From NCBI GenBank assembly GCA_944472155.2, contig OX235273.1, forward strand, positions 85,430,793 to 85,494,792: 64,000 nt of DNA. The letters are read 5' to 3'. The notes under the pieces were generated by a model. That model saw only the letters and a program-made list of their open reading frames with translations, ran no database searches and was not told the origin of the DNA. The DNA is from Trichobilharzia szidati (Eukaryota; Platyhelminthes; Trematoda; Strigeidida; Schistosomatidae). Below, piece by piece: positions 46,121 to 57,350 of the stretch. The position numbers were made by a program, and so were the translations under genes. How positions within the stretch are numbered: the stretch's first letter is position 1; each line of letters begins with the position of its first letter.

Positions 46121-46720
46121 TTCATTCCTTGTGTTCCGAGTTGAACATAGCTCTGAATGGACACATTTCCATTGCACTCGATCCTCTGCCATCACTTTCA
46201 TGCAGGTACACAACTGCCCACAACCTTTCATCTCTTATTCACATGATCTCCACCTCACTCTCGGGTGCCCGAACAGTCGCTTCCTACTTGGGTTATACTC
46301 GAAGACCTGAAGGTGAAATCACTTAACGGTCTGCTCAGCGTATATCCAGTCCACGTCCATTCGCTTCTGCATATTTACTGAGTAATAGGTTATCAGCTGG
46401 TTCGCTGCATTCACGGAATTCCTTGTTGCCTTTCTTTTCTGGCCACCCATCGGATCTTCTGTATCAGGCCAGTGAAGGTAGATGATGATAAAAGTCTGAA
46501 TCAGCCTGTTGGAAATGCTTTCAGTGACACATGCGCACCAAGTCTCTGAACTGTGGAGAAGCACTGATTTGACATTAATGTGGAAATTTCAGATCTGTAC
46601 ACTGATTTCGGAGTAATGAAGGACATTATCGATCCGATCCTGACTGGTTTTAACATTTTTATTCATACCGCCTGTAAATGAAGTGATGCTGCCCTTCAAG
46701 TAAGAGAAGGAGACGGCATA
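46121..46720 (-). mobile_element. RTE LINE 3' fragment
   Basis: The antisense tail (CCTTGTGTTCCGAGTTGAAC) is at the left. The minus strand keeps LLHSSETWCACVTESISNRL, the LLYGSETW block of RTE, and RMDVDWIY, the MEMDWIGH region. 5'-truncated near 46720 and badly decayed. Confidence 0.8.
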
Positions 46721-47455
46721 CTTTAGAAAAATGAAAGTCAAGTAGAACAAGATCATTTTACTCTGTAAATTAAATGGAGTTATTAATTACAACCGACATT
46801 ACTTGCTTAGGCAGTTAGTTAGATCGTGGAACTTTAGCCATGTGACGTGAAACTGCTTGAACTCTGATTCAAAAATGGTTTATGACGTCATTGTTTGATA
46901 CGACTATTTACCGGCATATTCGTGCTGCTATTGTTTAATAATAAAATATCAATTACAGCTTAGTCATGTAGATTTCGCTGATATTAGTGAAGAAATTTCT
47001 AAAAGTAAATTGTCTATAACCTGTTTAATTTCTTTCACACATTCATAATTATGAATGAATGGAATGAATTAATTGTCAAAATAAGGTTTTACGTATGATG
47101 AACTCAAGATGAAGTAATGGAAAATATCTGATCATCAGTATTTCTAAGAAATATGTGAAGGCTGATAAAAGTGTATGAAATTCAAATGAAAAGAAATAGT
47201 CACAAAATAACTAGCATTTCTCTGATACTAATCAATAGTTTAATAATTTATTTTATAAATTTAAGTGTTTTCAGACTTCAAGAAGTGTTGCAAAAACAAT
47301 CTTCTTTGAGTCATTATAGATTGCAAAGGCTGTACCGTTTATGAATTGTATTGAATACTTTAAACGTGATGTATTTTATTAATTATTCAGTTTTGAGAAC
47401 TGTTCTCTTCCGAGTTTTCCGCAAAATGAAGATATCTAAAAAAATTGATTTGTTT
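46721..47455. other. Gene-free stretch
   Basis: No supported feature. Confidence 0.4.
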
Positions 47456-47696
47456 TAATTCCCTGACGTTCCCAGTGGAACATAGGGCATCAAGCTAGAG
47501 GCTTGTAACTTTAGTAGCAGTTGTGTTTATTTTTTTACTGGGTGGGGTTTCTAGCCTCATGCCCAACCTTCCCTCTTTGCCAGTCTTATTACTGGCTTAG
47601 CGAGGTTTGGGAGTGCGTCGACTGGGAATCGAACCCCGGTCCCGAACCACATGAGGCGTGGTTGGCCAGCATTCTACCTCTATGCCACCGATGCAC
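47456..47696 (-). mobile_element. tRNA-derived SINE with RTE tail, complete copy
   Basis: The minus strand begins at 47696 with TGCATCGGTGGCATAGAGGT (A-box side), has the B-box region GGGGTTCGATTCCC, the LINE-like body (AAAGAGGGAAGGTTGGGCAT, GAGGCTAGAAACCCCACCC) and the RTE tail (GCCCTATGTTCCACTGGGAA) near 47470. The head carries a small insertion (CACATGAGGCGTGG region) relative to the 19.4-kb copy. Confidence 0.85.
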
Positions 47697-48786
47697 AGTG
47701 AAAAATTATGGATGCACAAATATTTATTTCTCTGGGACTAGTTATATACCAGATTACTTGAAGTGAGTGAATAGAAAAAGCTTATGAAAGATTTTAAGCC
47801 CTTTTTCTCACTGAAGAATCAAAAATGTGCTCGCTCAATAAGCGTAGTAAACATTTTCTCAGTACTATTTCACTTTAGCCTTTTGTTTACTGCTCTGTTT
47901 TCAGCCGTCGTATCCAAATGTTTCATGTCATATTTTTCAAGAAACTAGGAGTATCTGCATGTTTTACTTTCACAGTCCAGCTAAACAAACAGAACTTCTT
48001 GAGTGAATAATATCTTCAGTTGATTGTAAATAAAGATTATTTGATTGATCATTTAGTGCAGAGTGTTGTTTTAGAACACTATTTACAAGTATTCTTGAAG
48101 GATAATTAGCGGAAGTTTAACAGCGTCACAATATGCTTTAAAGATATGTTTCAGTTATGAATTGCTGGACTTGTCAGTAATTTGTAAACCTCACCAGATT
48201 TAGCCTGGTATGATTGTAATTAGATTCTACTATCAGAGCTATGCATCTCACACTTAATGTATGCTTGTTGTCGTCATTTTTGTACTAATGAACTTGAGAA
48301 GTGAAATAAGAATAACCTGAGCTTCATAATATGAATCCATTTTATTTAGTAGTCATATTGTCTACCTCTTGAAAATTTATTCTGTAGGGAAAAATAAAAT
48401 ATCGTTCAGTAGACAAGATATAGTTGATAGATCATAGTATAAAGTCCATGGAAAGTATTATAAACTATAAAGGCTTCAATAACTTCTATCTTAAACACAA
48501 ACCATTTTTTGAAATGAGAAAAAACAGTGAAGAAGTAGGTGCAGCACACCATTCATTACACACCAAATACAGTGATATATATATATAAGGAGAGAGCTAT
48601 CTGAAAGATATCAAAATGTTAGTCGTTATGAGCTGTACTGTCTGAACTTCCACATGCGTAAAGCTAAGGATTCAAATCAAGAGAAAATATGTAAATAATG
48701 ACTGTACGTTCTTATTTAAAAGAGAATCCGAAATGAACTCTCTAGACGATGTACCATTTCTTCTGTAAATATCAACATTATTTGAA
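47697..48786. other. Gene-free stretch
   Basis: No supported gene. A short (TA)n lies at 48575-48587. Confidence 0.4.
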
Positions 48787-49065
48787 ATGTCACCAGTTGA
48801 TTCATGTTGTAAGGAGTATAACAGAACACAAAATTTCGTCTTCAACAATGAACAAGAAGTGACAGACTCACAAAACAGTGTTATATATCAAAATAATAAA
48901 GACTTTACTGTTAGTAGAAATTTCACACATTTCAATGAAGGCATTGATTTAAACTATAGACAACTCTGTGAAGCTGAGTTCATTATTCAACAGTTTGAGG
49001 TATCGAACACCTCTAAAGCTATGTCGACTATGTTAAACACATCTTATAGCAAACTATTCATATGA
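48787..49065 (+). CDS. Candidate coding ORF or exon, unknown function
   Basis: 92 codons from an ATG to TGA, followed five bases later by AATAAA (49070-49075). The product is hydrophilic with balanced, non-repetitive composition, two adjacent cysteines near the start (SCCKEY), one cysteine near residue 63, and possible N-glycosylation sites (NRT, NFT, NTS). There is no signal peptide, transmembrane segment or known domain. It resembles none of the transposon proteins in the window. It may be a small gene, a last exon, or a chance open frame. Confidence 0.28.
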   Translation: MSPVDSCCKEYNRTQNFVFNNEQEVTDSQNSVIYQNNKDFTVSRNFTHFNEGIDLNYRQLCEAEFIIQQFEVSNTSKAMSTMLNTSYSKLFI

Positions 49066-50158
49066 AATGAATAAAGAGCTGGTCACGTGCTCACTTGTTC
49101 GCTTTTTTATACTATGAGTCACATTCATCAGAAATGACATCTAATAACACAGCCTTTACTCCAGAATTTCCAGCATATTGAAGGATCTTTTAAAAGTTGT
49201 TCCATTTATTGAGGTGAATAGCAGTCTTGGTTTGAATCCTACCATGACCAGTATTTTCACATTTAAACATCATCCACTGCATCAACATTAGTTAACCAAT
49301 TCAAAGCTATGTCAGACAGTCAAATGCAAAACATTTACACTTCATCGAAATTACTGCTGACTGTGGCTTAAAAGTGCTGAACAAATTTTCATTAAAAGAC
49401 TGATTTCGGATAGTTCATTGGGGTATTTTAGATTCTTACTCAAGTAGGCTGGTTAGTGTGTGAACATTCCTCTCAATACTCAAACCAACACTCAATAGCT
49501 TCATGCCCAAATCTTGTTCATGAATTTACATTCGTCTCGTTCATGTACTTAGAGTGTGAGTTTGAGCTTCAATTTTTCCAACCTTCATGAATTTAGAGCA
49601 ATATCTGGTTCTACAAAGCTATTTTCATTTTTGTCTGGAAGAGAACAAAAGTGGTTGGAATTTTTGCATATCATTTTGCCAAGACTTCATTTGCATATTG
49701 ACTAGCGAAATTTTTGCGTGATGAATTATTTCCGTGTACACAGATTCCAACTGAATGAATAGAAATAGACCATGTCGTTATTATTACAGCGGAAGTAGAT
49801 AGTTCCTGTTAGATTTCATTTAACTGTTATTTTCTTTTATCCTAGAATTGTCTTATTATTAACTGTAAGGTCTTTTTTCTAAATAAAAGTCTGTTATTTA
49901 TTTTTATTAAATAATTAGACAAATTCACTGTCTTAAATTTTGTATACATGATTCCTGAAAAATAGTTTATAATGCAAATTGGAGTAAATTAGATATGAGA
50001 CATGAATGATAACTTCCAGTGTTAATTAAATTAATTCATTAGACAGAAATATTACTCCATGATACAATGTGCATCCTCGTTACGGTTGACGAATCTCTTC
50101 AGTAAAGATATATATAAAATAACATTTAAAATACCCAACAAAATAATATTTGTATTTT
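49066..50158. other. Gene-free stretch
   Basis: No supported feature apart from the possible poly(A) signal at its left edge. Confidence 0.4.
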
Positions 50159-50470
50159 ATTGGTTGGAGGATTTCATCATGAGCTGACATCAGTTAGAGA
50201 ACCATTGGAAAACCTGCAGCCTAGTTTGGGACTGGCTCTTCAGTAGTACGCACCCACGAAAGGGGTTTGAACCCATGGACTTCTGGTTACAAGGCTAGCT
50301 AGCTCGTAGATAATTAAGCCACTGACACCCACCAATCTAATAGTCAGTCCATGAATTCTAAATTCTGCCAATTCACGACACAGCGTGACCACTTCGTTAT
50401 ATCTACTTTGATGAGTTACTGCCTCACCTTCAACCTGCTGCACCCTACTGGTCATAGTTTCCAGCTAAAA
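50159..50470 (+). mobile_element. Foldback/TIR element, family 1, right end missing
   Basis: The left arm matches the 1.03-kb copy (TTGGTTGGAGGATTTCATCA, then GAACCATTGGAAAACCTG). The interior is well preserved: CCTCACCTTCAACCTGCTGC also appears at 1310-1325. The tRNA-like part is clearer than in the first copy: on the minus strand, B box GGGTTCAAACCC (near 50268-50280) and A-box region AGTGGCTTAATTATCTACGA (near 50310-50330). No inverted right arm follows. Confidence 0.75.
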
Positions 50471-50551
50471 CCCCTGGTTAACTGCCTAAATAGGGCCAGT
50501 CGCTACTCAGCATCAGATGAATTTTAGTCTATTGGTTCTTTTGTAGGAAAT

Positions 50552-50585
50552 TTGTTTGATTGGTTGGAGGATTTCTTCATAATCT
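50552..50585 (+). repeat. TIR element family 1, terminal fragment
   Basis: GTTTGATTGGTTGGAGGATT followed by TCTTCATAATC, 34 bp in direct orientation relative to the copy just upstream. It may be the terminus of a second, almost fully deleted copy. Confidence 0.6.
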
Positions 50586-51407
50586 AGGTGAAAGGTACTA
50601 ATACATTTCCAATATGCAAAATCTGCAGCCTCTACTGTGCAGTCCGTGACTTTAACGTTGAATTTTTCTAATGTGTACATCTTCCAAACAAACAGTGACA
50701 TCTGGGATTTCGGTAGGCTGAATGCTTTTAGTAAGAAGGGTATGTGTTGGGGAGGAGATGCACTTCGAACTCATAATTTTGATTAGTGGTTCAATCATAA
50801 TTTTGAATCTAATAACAACTTCAGAAGATTTCAGAAATATACTGATCCAACTAGTTTGAAAACTGTTCTCGAATAAGCTCCTCTTTTGTTGAATTAAACA
50901 GATTACATAACATGTTTCCATGATTATCGCTCTCGAGAAGCTGAATATTTCACAGTTCTTATCTATTTTTAAACCATACATTCCTCACCAAATGTTAAAT
51001 TCATCAGAAAATGAGAGATGATAAAAATTAATTTCAGTACTAATGAAGTGTGTTTTAAAGCCAACCTGCACTTATCAATCTTAACCTTGAAAGCGTTATT
51101 CTCTCTAATCCATTTAAATATATACTTCTGTTTTGCCCAGTAATTTACGATAAACATTTTATTGTATGACAGATATTCTAACTACTTGTTTCCAACATAA
51201 GTAAGACATGAGTTTTCATTTCTTCCTTAAACGGATATCAATGAATCACTGTGGTTTTGGGAGGAAATGGCAGTTAAAAAATTCACTTGCCCAGCAGAAG
51301 TTAGTGATGTATCATTTTATACTGTAGAGTTTTGAAAAGAAGCATTTGAGTGAATTCACCAGTGGTAATGTTCTATTTAAAAAGAACTAATTACATTTAT
51401 TCCCTAT
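50586..51407. other. Region upstream of the neuropeptide exon
   Basis: Two antisense open frames of 62 and 109 codons here have no recognisable motifs. No promoter element can be named with confidence. If the downstream gene has additional 5' exons they would lie here or further upstream; I could not identify one. Confidence 0.35.
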
Positions 51408-51417
51408 AATTCATAAT

Positions 51418-51464
51418 GTAGTGATATCATATCTAATTGAATTTTTTCTCTAATTTTTCAAAAG
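51418..51464 (+). other. Putative 47-nt intron splitting the start codon
   Basis: The donor side is AAT|GTAGTG at 51417/51418. The acceptor is a pyrimidine-rich ATTTTTTCTCTAATTTTTC followed by AAAAG|G at 51464/51465. Removing 51418-51464 joins AT to G and creates ATG TTG GTA, in frame with the neuropeptide signal sequence. Introns of this size occur in schistosome 5' gene regions. The donor is not a strong consensus match; a more distant first exon ending in a phase-2 donor is the alternative. Confidence 0.35.
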
Positions 51465-51657
51465 GTTGGTACAAATCCTACTGGCAGTTGTCTGCTCTGT
51501 ATTTCTCTTAAGTCAAATTGCAGAAAGTTATCGAAATCCAGCTGCATATGATAATGATGCCTTTAATGGATATGAAGATTACATCAGTCCAATATCGAGA
51601 GAAATTCAAAAACGTGTGCAGTTTTTACGTCTTGGCAAACGGTTCGCCGAAAAATGA
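51465..51657 (+). CDS. Neuropeptide precursor (amidated LRLamide, NPF-like)
   Basis: The 63 residues from 51466 read as a complete small secretory precursor lacking only its initiator Met. Numbered from Leu1, residues 1-21 (LVQILLAVVCSVFLLSQIAES) form a signal peptide core with cleavage likely after S21. Residues 22-48 include YDNDAFNGYEDY. Residues 49-50 are KR, then VQFLRLG (51-57), KR (58-59), FAEK and stop. Prohormone cleavage at both KR sites plus glycine-directed amidation would give VQFLRLamide. If the first KR is not used, the product is a longer peptide ending in LRLamide, and its DAFNxY segment recalls flatworm NPF/NPY-type peptides, which normally end RxRFamide. An in-frame TAA at 51451-51453 and the lack of ATG imply an upstream splice. 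Secreted by neurons, acting on a peptide GPCR, by family analogy. Confidence 0.75.
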
Positions 51658-51758
51658 ACCATCCCTTCGATAATTAAAAATTGTTACTCTTACCAAAATC
51701 TACATTCTATAAGCATGTGACTTTTGAGTGAAGGAATAAGTTTTGAATACAGCTTGCA

Positions 51759-51764
51759 AATAAA
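51759..51764 (+). terminator. Polyadenylation signal AATAAA of the neuropeptide gene
   Basis: AATAAA about 100 bp after the stop codon, followed by a T-rich stretch (GTGATTATTT). The spacing is normal for a short 3' UTR. Confidence 0.55.
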
Positions 51765-52024
51765 TGTGATTATTTCACAAATATAGACTTTTAAAAACAT
51801 TGAATATAATAGAATTGACTGTTTTTACTATAACAAATAGTGACATGCAAAACAGACGTGCTTCGTTTTTGTTCATGTTGTGTTTTTAAGAAATACGAGA
51901 GTCTGGTAAAGAATAATACTATATTTCAATCACTTAGTGAACCTTGTCGCTTTCGCTCATGAGTATTTTACTATTCAGCCCTCACCAGCTCTTATCGCCT
52001 TCAAATTTTAACAACAAATTATTA

Positions 52025-52690
52025 TTTTTCCGAGTGGGACAAAGGCTTCATCAGCATATCTCCACTTTCTCTCGTTCTCTGTGGTTCTGTTTAGTTGTCA
52101 ACACGATTGCCCATAGGCTCTCATCTTCTCCTTACATGAACTCCTCCATATCACCTTCGAAACCAGGCACAACTTGTTGTTTCCCATTCGGTGGCACTCG
52201 AGAAACAGCCTAAAACGAGACGTCATTCGACGGTCTCCCCAGTGTGTGTCCGATTTAACTCAATGTTCTCCTGCATATCTTTTGAACAATAAGCTCTCAG
52301 TTGGTTTGTCACTACAGTTTATTGTTGCTAGTTGTTTCTCACAATCTGATCTTCAGTATAGAGCAAGCCGAAGTGGCTGTTGATAAAAGTCTGCAGGTGG
52401 CTGTTGGAAATGCTTCTCGTGAAGCGGGAGCCACGTTTCTGACTCATGTAGAGGAACTGACTGACTTCACATTGATATTGAAAATCCGAGTTTTGTTCTT
52501 ATGCTGAGTACAGAAGCTTACCAAACTGATTTCAGATTGATGGAGGTGTATGAAGCCTTTTTGAGTTTGGCTGGCTGTGACATCTTCATCCGTGCTGTCA
52601 CGTGTGGTTGAAACGATGCTTCCCAACCGGATGAGTGAGGGAAGTGACTTTTATCAAATTTCTTTCGCTGATAGTGATTTGCACTTTTTA
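52025..52690 (-). mobile_element. RTE LINE 3' fragment
   Basis: The antisense tail is at the left (TTCCGAGTGGGACAAAGGCT; the outermost tail bases are eroded). Minus-strand blocks correspond to the RTE C-terminal region, ending on the right at about 52685 near the glutamine-tract position of the full element. GSIVSTTRDSTDEDV (near 52600-52626) matches GSIVSTTGGMDEDV of the LINE. Confidence 0.82.
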
Positions 52691-54242
52691 CACTTCGAAA
52701 ATACATCTGTGCATAACTGCACTTCTGCTGGTTTGAGAACGATCAAAATTGCTTCAAAACTGTGCATACTCTATCATGAGAAGTGTAACTATCAGAAACT
52801 AACATCTACAAGTTGTGCCAATCTTTATAAGTGGAAATCAAATAATAATCATTCATTCGGATCAGTTTTGAACTTATTCGCAGTTTGAAGTTACTATAAG
52901 TAGCCTTTTCGGTATTTTGCTTACAAAAAGCGCATTAGAAGACAGAGTATTTCCACTTTAAATATTCGCCTTATTATGTATTTATCAGATCTTGTGATCA
53001 ATACTGATAAAAATTGAACACATGTGAGTTCACCATACTTGCATGGCATATGGTCACTGCATATGGTAGTTATAACTTTTTATTGTACAGACTGTCTAAA
53101 CACAGTAAGATACTTTTATCAGATAATCGCCTAGATTATTATCAAGTAAGCATATGCTGTAAACTAATCTTAGACACAGGAAATTCATTACAGTTGTAAT
53201 ATCGGTGGACTATGACATTTCTGTTTCTGGATATTACAAAGCAACTCATAACGAATTCTACTGCGGTATATGTTGTGAAGCGCCAGTCACGACCACTTCT
53301 TTCTATTGAACAGTCTTAATATTGTTTGAAAAATAAGTTGAACTGGAAATATAACTCACTAAATGATACTTCTCACTGGGAATAACCTACTGATAACGGT
53401 TACCGTAGCTTGAAGGTTAGACTGTTATATCTCAGTCATATTTAACACCTGAAACTACATGAGATTGTTATTACTCACCGTACTCATGCTTAACACTTTC
53501 CTCTACTGACGAATAATAGTGACTAGTTGAATTGTAGAAATTCAAGTAGTGAGTCATTTCCAGTAGTTATCTTCATACTAATCTATCCTTCAAATACTTG
53601 AAAAGTAAGGAAGTAATTCGCCTTGCTTTTATAACTCTTAAAGTCACTATTTGTACTTTAGCAAATAAGATACTTATGCAAACACAAATATTTTAAATAT
53701 ACTTGTGGATAAGTAGATGGCTTTTGTTACATAATTGTTTGGAACATCAACATTTTCATTTCTCTTTTTGAGATTCAATGAACATGCGTTATCTAAGCCT
53801 ATCATGCATGAGAATATTCTTTCTACGAGATAGCGGGTAATGTTTACATGTGACTTGAAAGATAAGTAGTATTGCACATTGAAAATAATAATTATTGACT
53901 TCAAGTTTCTTGTTTGCAGATGACATGCAACTCATAGAAGTACTTTGTTCAAAGTGTGTTTTTCTTCAAGATAACTTCACTTGTCCAGAAATATTTGCTA
54001 TAAATCACTAAAACTTCTAAAAATATTCGTAATATTAGTCAGTTATGGTGTGTTCAGAAATTTAAATCAGTTGGATCTCTTTATGGATTTAGAAAAGTCA
54101 TTAAGAATACATGAGTCACCTGACATCTGTGATGTGTATCTCCTGCACATTCTGAGTACCTGGACCACATTAGTACTTCTCACATATATGTATATGAAAT
54201 TTAACAGAGTATTTTCAAGTATTGGTTTTTGGAAGGATGTTT
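52691..54242. other. Gene-free stretch
   Basis: No supported feature. Confidence 0.4.
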
Positions 54243-54686
54243 GTTTGATTGGTTGGAGGATTTCATCATAAGCTGACATCAGTTAGAGAACCATTGGAAA
54301 ACCTGGGAGTAGTGGACACTCGCTTCGTCATATTGATATAAGTATAAATCTTGGGCACTGTGGTAGTGTATAACTCCATTATATATAAGATTTTATTTTG
54401 ATGAATCACACAGTGTTATACAATAATATTCACTGATGACGTTTCGAGCACAATTTATTGTTCATAATCATATCAAATCACTCACACAACTTGATATGAT
54501 TATGAGTAATAGTTTATGCTTGAAACGTCATCAGTGAATATTATTGTATAACGCTGTGTGATTTATCAAAATAAAATCTTATCTATAATGTTTTTTCCTC
54601 GTGGTTTGGGAATCTTCGTCAGCACGCACCTAAACTAGGACGAAACATCTGTCCAGTACTCCCAGGTTTTCCAGTGGTTCTTTAAC
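54243..54686 (+). mobile_element. TIR element family 1, interrupted by a PLE palindrome
   Basis: The left arm runs from GTTTGATTGGTTGGAGGATT to CGCTTCGTC (54329). The element resumes at CCTCGTGGTTTGGGAATCTT (54597) and ends with a right arm AGTACTCCCAGGTTTTCCAG at 54686, truncated before the terminal 40 bp. The inserted 267 bp is a separate inverted repeat. The tRNA-like centre is deleted. Confidence 0.72.
54330..54596. mobile_element. Nested PLE LTR-like inverted pair
   Basis: Arms 54377-54477 and 54491-54590, about 100 bp each, separated by 13 nt. They contain CACAGTGTTATACAATAATA and TTCACTGATGACGTTTCGAG, and the inverse. The flank TTGGGCACTGTGGTAGTGTA (54351-54370) recurs inverted in the PLE 3' region at about 61255-61295, linking this insertion to that lineage. 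No coding sequence is present. Confidence 0.68.
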
Positions 54687-56149
54687 AGAGTACGCCAGGT
54701 AAAATTTCCGTCAATATTGGTCAAAAGGCTAACTTAGGTGTTATACTTAATTCTTCACTGAAGATGTTCAGAAAGACAATGAAAGTTCCTCAAATAAACC
54801 TGTAGCTTGGTACACACAATTACACAAATATCATTCACCTAAGGTAAAATTCCTCTGTACCACTTTAAAATAATTTCTGAACAAAAAACAAATTTAGGTC
54901 TTTTATAACCAAAATGTTTAATTTAAGTATGGGACTGAAACATATTTTATGTATGGCTTTAAAATCTACAACAGAATCCCCTTTATACTACAAGTCAATT
55001 ATATACTTGGAAATATAAGGGAGTGAACATCTCTTTCCAGGGTTATTTGAGTTTGATAAATTCATTTCCTCTAGAAGCCACTTAAGAATTAGTTTCGTTA
55101 ACCTAAACTACAGAAACTGATGCGGCCTCCTTATGTATGTTTGGTAAACACAAGAATGTGCATTGGTAAACACAATATAATGTGATACTATCATTCAAAT
55201 GCTGTCAAGATTTACAGTACAGCATAAATTTCGTTTTCTCAATACAGATAAGCTTGATGGAATAGTAAGTTGCATATAATTTGACACCTTTGTATTGTTC
55301 GATCTAAATTGTGTTATATGATTATTTTAATAATCAGCCAATTCGATAACCAGTAATTACTTAATCAAGCAACTAGCTGGTATGCCTTATCTCTTGGACG
55401 CATAATCTTCTTCTTGGCATAAATATACTGCCAATGAAGCTAGGCGACTTCCCAACAATCTGAAGTGAAACAAAAATGTTTATTTTAAAAACAAATAGTG
55501 GTCCAATATTTTCTCAAAAAGATTAACCATGAAAATGAGGTTTACTTGTCTCTTATCTCTCAAAACACTAAGATGTCACAATGGGAAATAACCAGTTATG
55601 TACCGAAAACGTCTTTGATACATAACAGAATTAATCTGAAGTATCTACAAAAGGTTTTACTCTCACCCTTATGTATATCTATGAAGGGAAGTTGTAAAAT
55701 AAATTAGGAGAATCTTTTGATAATTTTGGAAAATCATTGACTAGCGAATAGACTAATAAATATTTTGACAGGAAAGGATATCTGGGGAATAAGTAAAACT
55801 TATTTTAAACGTCATGTTCATATTTTGATGGGAAAAATAGTTTTGGCAGGTAAAGGTAATCTACTATTATGTTTCCTGGTGCACAAATTCCCAGTACTCA
55901 CCAGATGTATACAGATGACAGAATACGTAAAGTAGTAGGAATAATATTCTAAATATGCAAACTGTATATTAATTACAGAAAACAGTAGAAAATACTGCTC
56001 ATCTTAGTGTGTATTTCAGTTCTGGTAATTTCATATTCGATAATAAAATTCATCGCTGGATATAACTTCCCACTGAAACGCTTGTGGTAATATCTTTCAT
56101 AACAGTACTGTTCAAAGTAAAGTGACTACACTATGGCATGAACTGGGCC
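54687..56149. other. Gene-free stretch
   Basis: A 69-codon open frame at 55498-55707 (+) has no motif or ATG start and is not called. Confidence 0.4.
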
Positions 56150-57350
56150 AGTGACCAGTGAAATGTACTTTCCTATACAAGAATAGGCGAGGAGTCAAGC
56201 AAAAGAGTAGTCCTAGTTATCCTGGAAAGATCAAAGGATTCTTTGGATGGGTGAGTTCAAGTGGAACAGGCTAGATTCAGGGGAAGCAAGTCATGCGCTA
56301 ACTGAGCGGCAACCTTACTCATCATCATCGAACACAGCCTGTGGTAGCAGTTAACTCTGCCTAAACCTCATCAACTTTGAAGTCACATTTGTCAGAGTGG
56401 GGCACAAAATAATCTGGCAACTGCTTCCGTACTATGAAGTGTCACGAACATTTATAAGCTTTATTGAAAGCTGTATGGTAATGCCACATGTAAAACTGTT
56501 TACAATGAAAAGCTTCTTGAAGTTTTTGAAGTGAAAATAGGAGAAAGACAAGACTGTCTACTATCGACGATGAGCTTACAGACTATGCTTAACTGGATTG
56601 TTAGGGAGGCTTTGAGGATAGAAAAGATGAACATACGTTGGATTGTCGAAGATACCTCAGGAGATTTGGATTTCGTACACTATATATGCCTCAAGTGGGG
56701 CAAAGTCAAAAATTTACAAGCGAAAATAAAATGTTGGAGGAAGAGGTAGCGAAGATATAGCGTAGACGGAACACAGAGAAGACAGAGGTGATGAAGATAT
56801 TCAACCAACCACAACAACAACAAATGCCAGTTTCGAACAAAGGGAGAAGGAAGCATATTTTCAAGAACAGGCAGCATAGATGAGGATGTCAGTGATAGCC
56901 AGTTCACTTCTATGAACCCAATTTGGCGTGGAGATTCACAACATTTAATACGAGAAATAAGATATGAAATTTCAACACTGATGTCAAATCAGTGCTACAG
57001 TATGGTTTACAGATTTGGCACGTGGATCCCTTGAAAGCATTTCCAACAGGCTACTTCAGACTTTCGTCAACACCCATTTGAACTACCTCGATACTTAAAG
57101 TCAGATGACCAGCCAAAAATGATGAGTAACACAAAACTCTGATTGTGCCCAACAAATATACTGAAGGAAATGAAAACGGATTTCACAATCCAAGCCATCA
57201 AATCGAATATGAATGGGATACGGAGATCATGTGAAGAGGAAATGAGTACTGAAAGCCTTATGTCCCCCTCCGGAATGCAACGAACGAAGACATTCAAACT
57301 TTCTGGGCCCTCATATATCAGAGTGCATTCCTTGAGAGGCAACAAAGAAT
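56150..57350 (+). mobile_element. RTE LINE fragment, RT to 3' end, strongly decayed
   Basis: About 56270-56700 corresponds to the RT palm: a sequence equivalent to QAGFR..K.C, then NFEVTFVRVGHKIIWQLL, then GERQDCLLSTMSLQTMLNWI for the GVRQGCLLSP block, and DLDFVHYICLKWGKVKNLQA for LDFADDLCSMSHKIENLQA. The catalytic DD is changed to VH. The C-terminal parts and degraded tail run to about 57350. This is one of the oldest-looking RTE copies. Confidence 0.75.

Noticed and set aside
47521..47766. 81-codon open frame containing WESNPGP
   Set aside because: It is read antisense through the SINE tRNA-like head; WESNPGP-type strings are a familiar translation of tRNA B boxes. The same applies to the 100-codon frame at 19922-20224.
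50652..50981. 109-codon minus-strand open frame upstream of the neuropeptide exon
   Set aside because: No recognisable motif, high K/I/S content, and no splice or poly(A) context; most likely a chance frame.
51466..51468. TTG at 51466 as the translation start
   Set aside because: Non-ATG initiation would be exceptional in this organism, and a pyrimidine-rich acceptor lies immediately upstream; splicing is the simpler explanation.
51440..51657. Spliced-leader trans-splicing providing the neuropeptide start codon
   Set aside because: The schistosome spliced leader ends in AUG, but joining it to the acceptor at 51464 leaves one extra G, so that AUG would be out of frame with the signal peptide.
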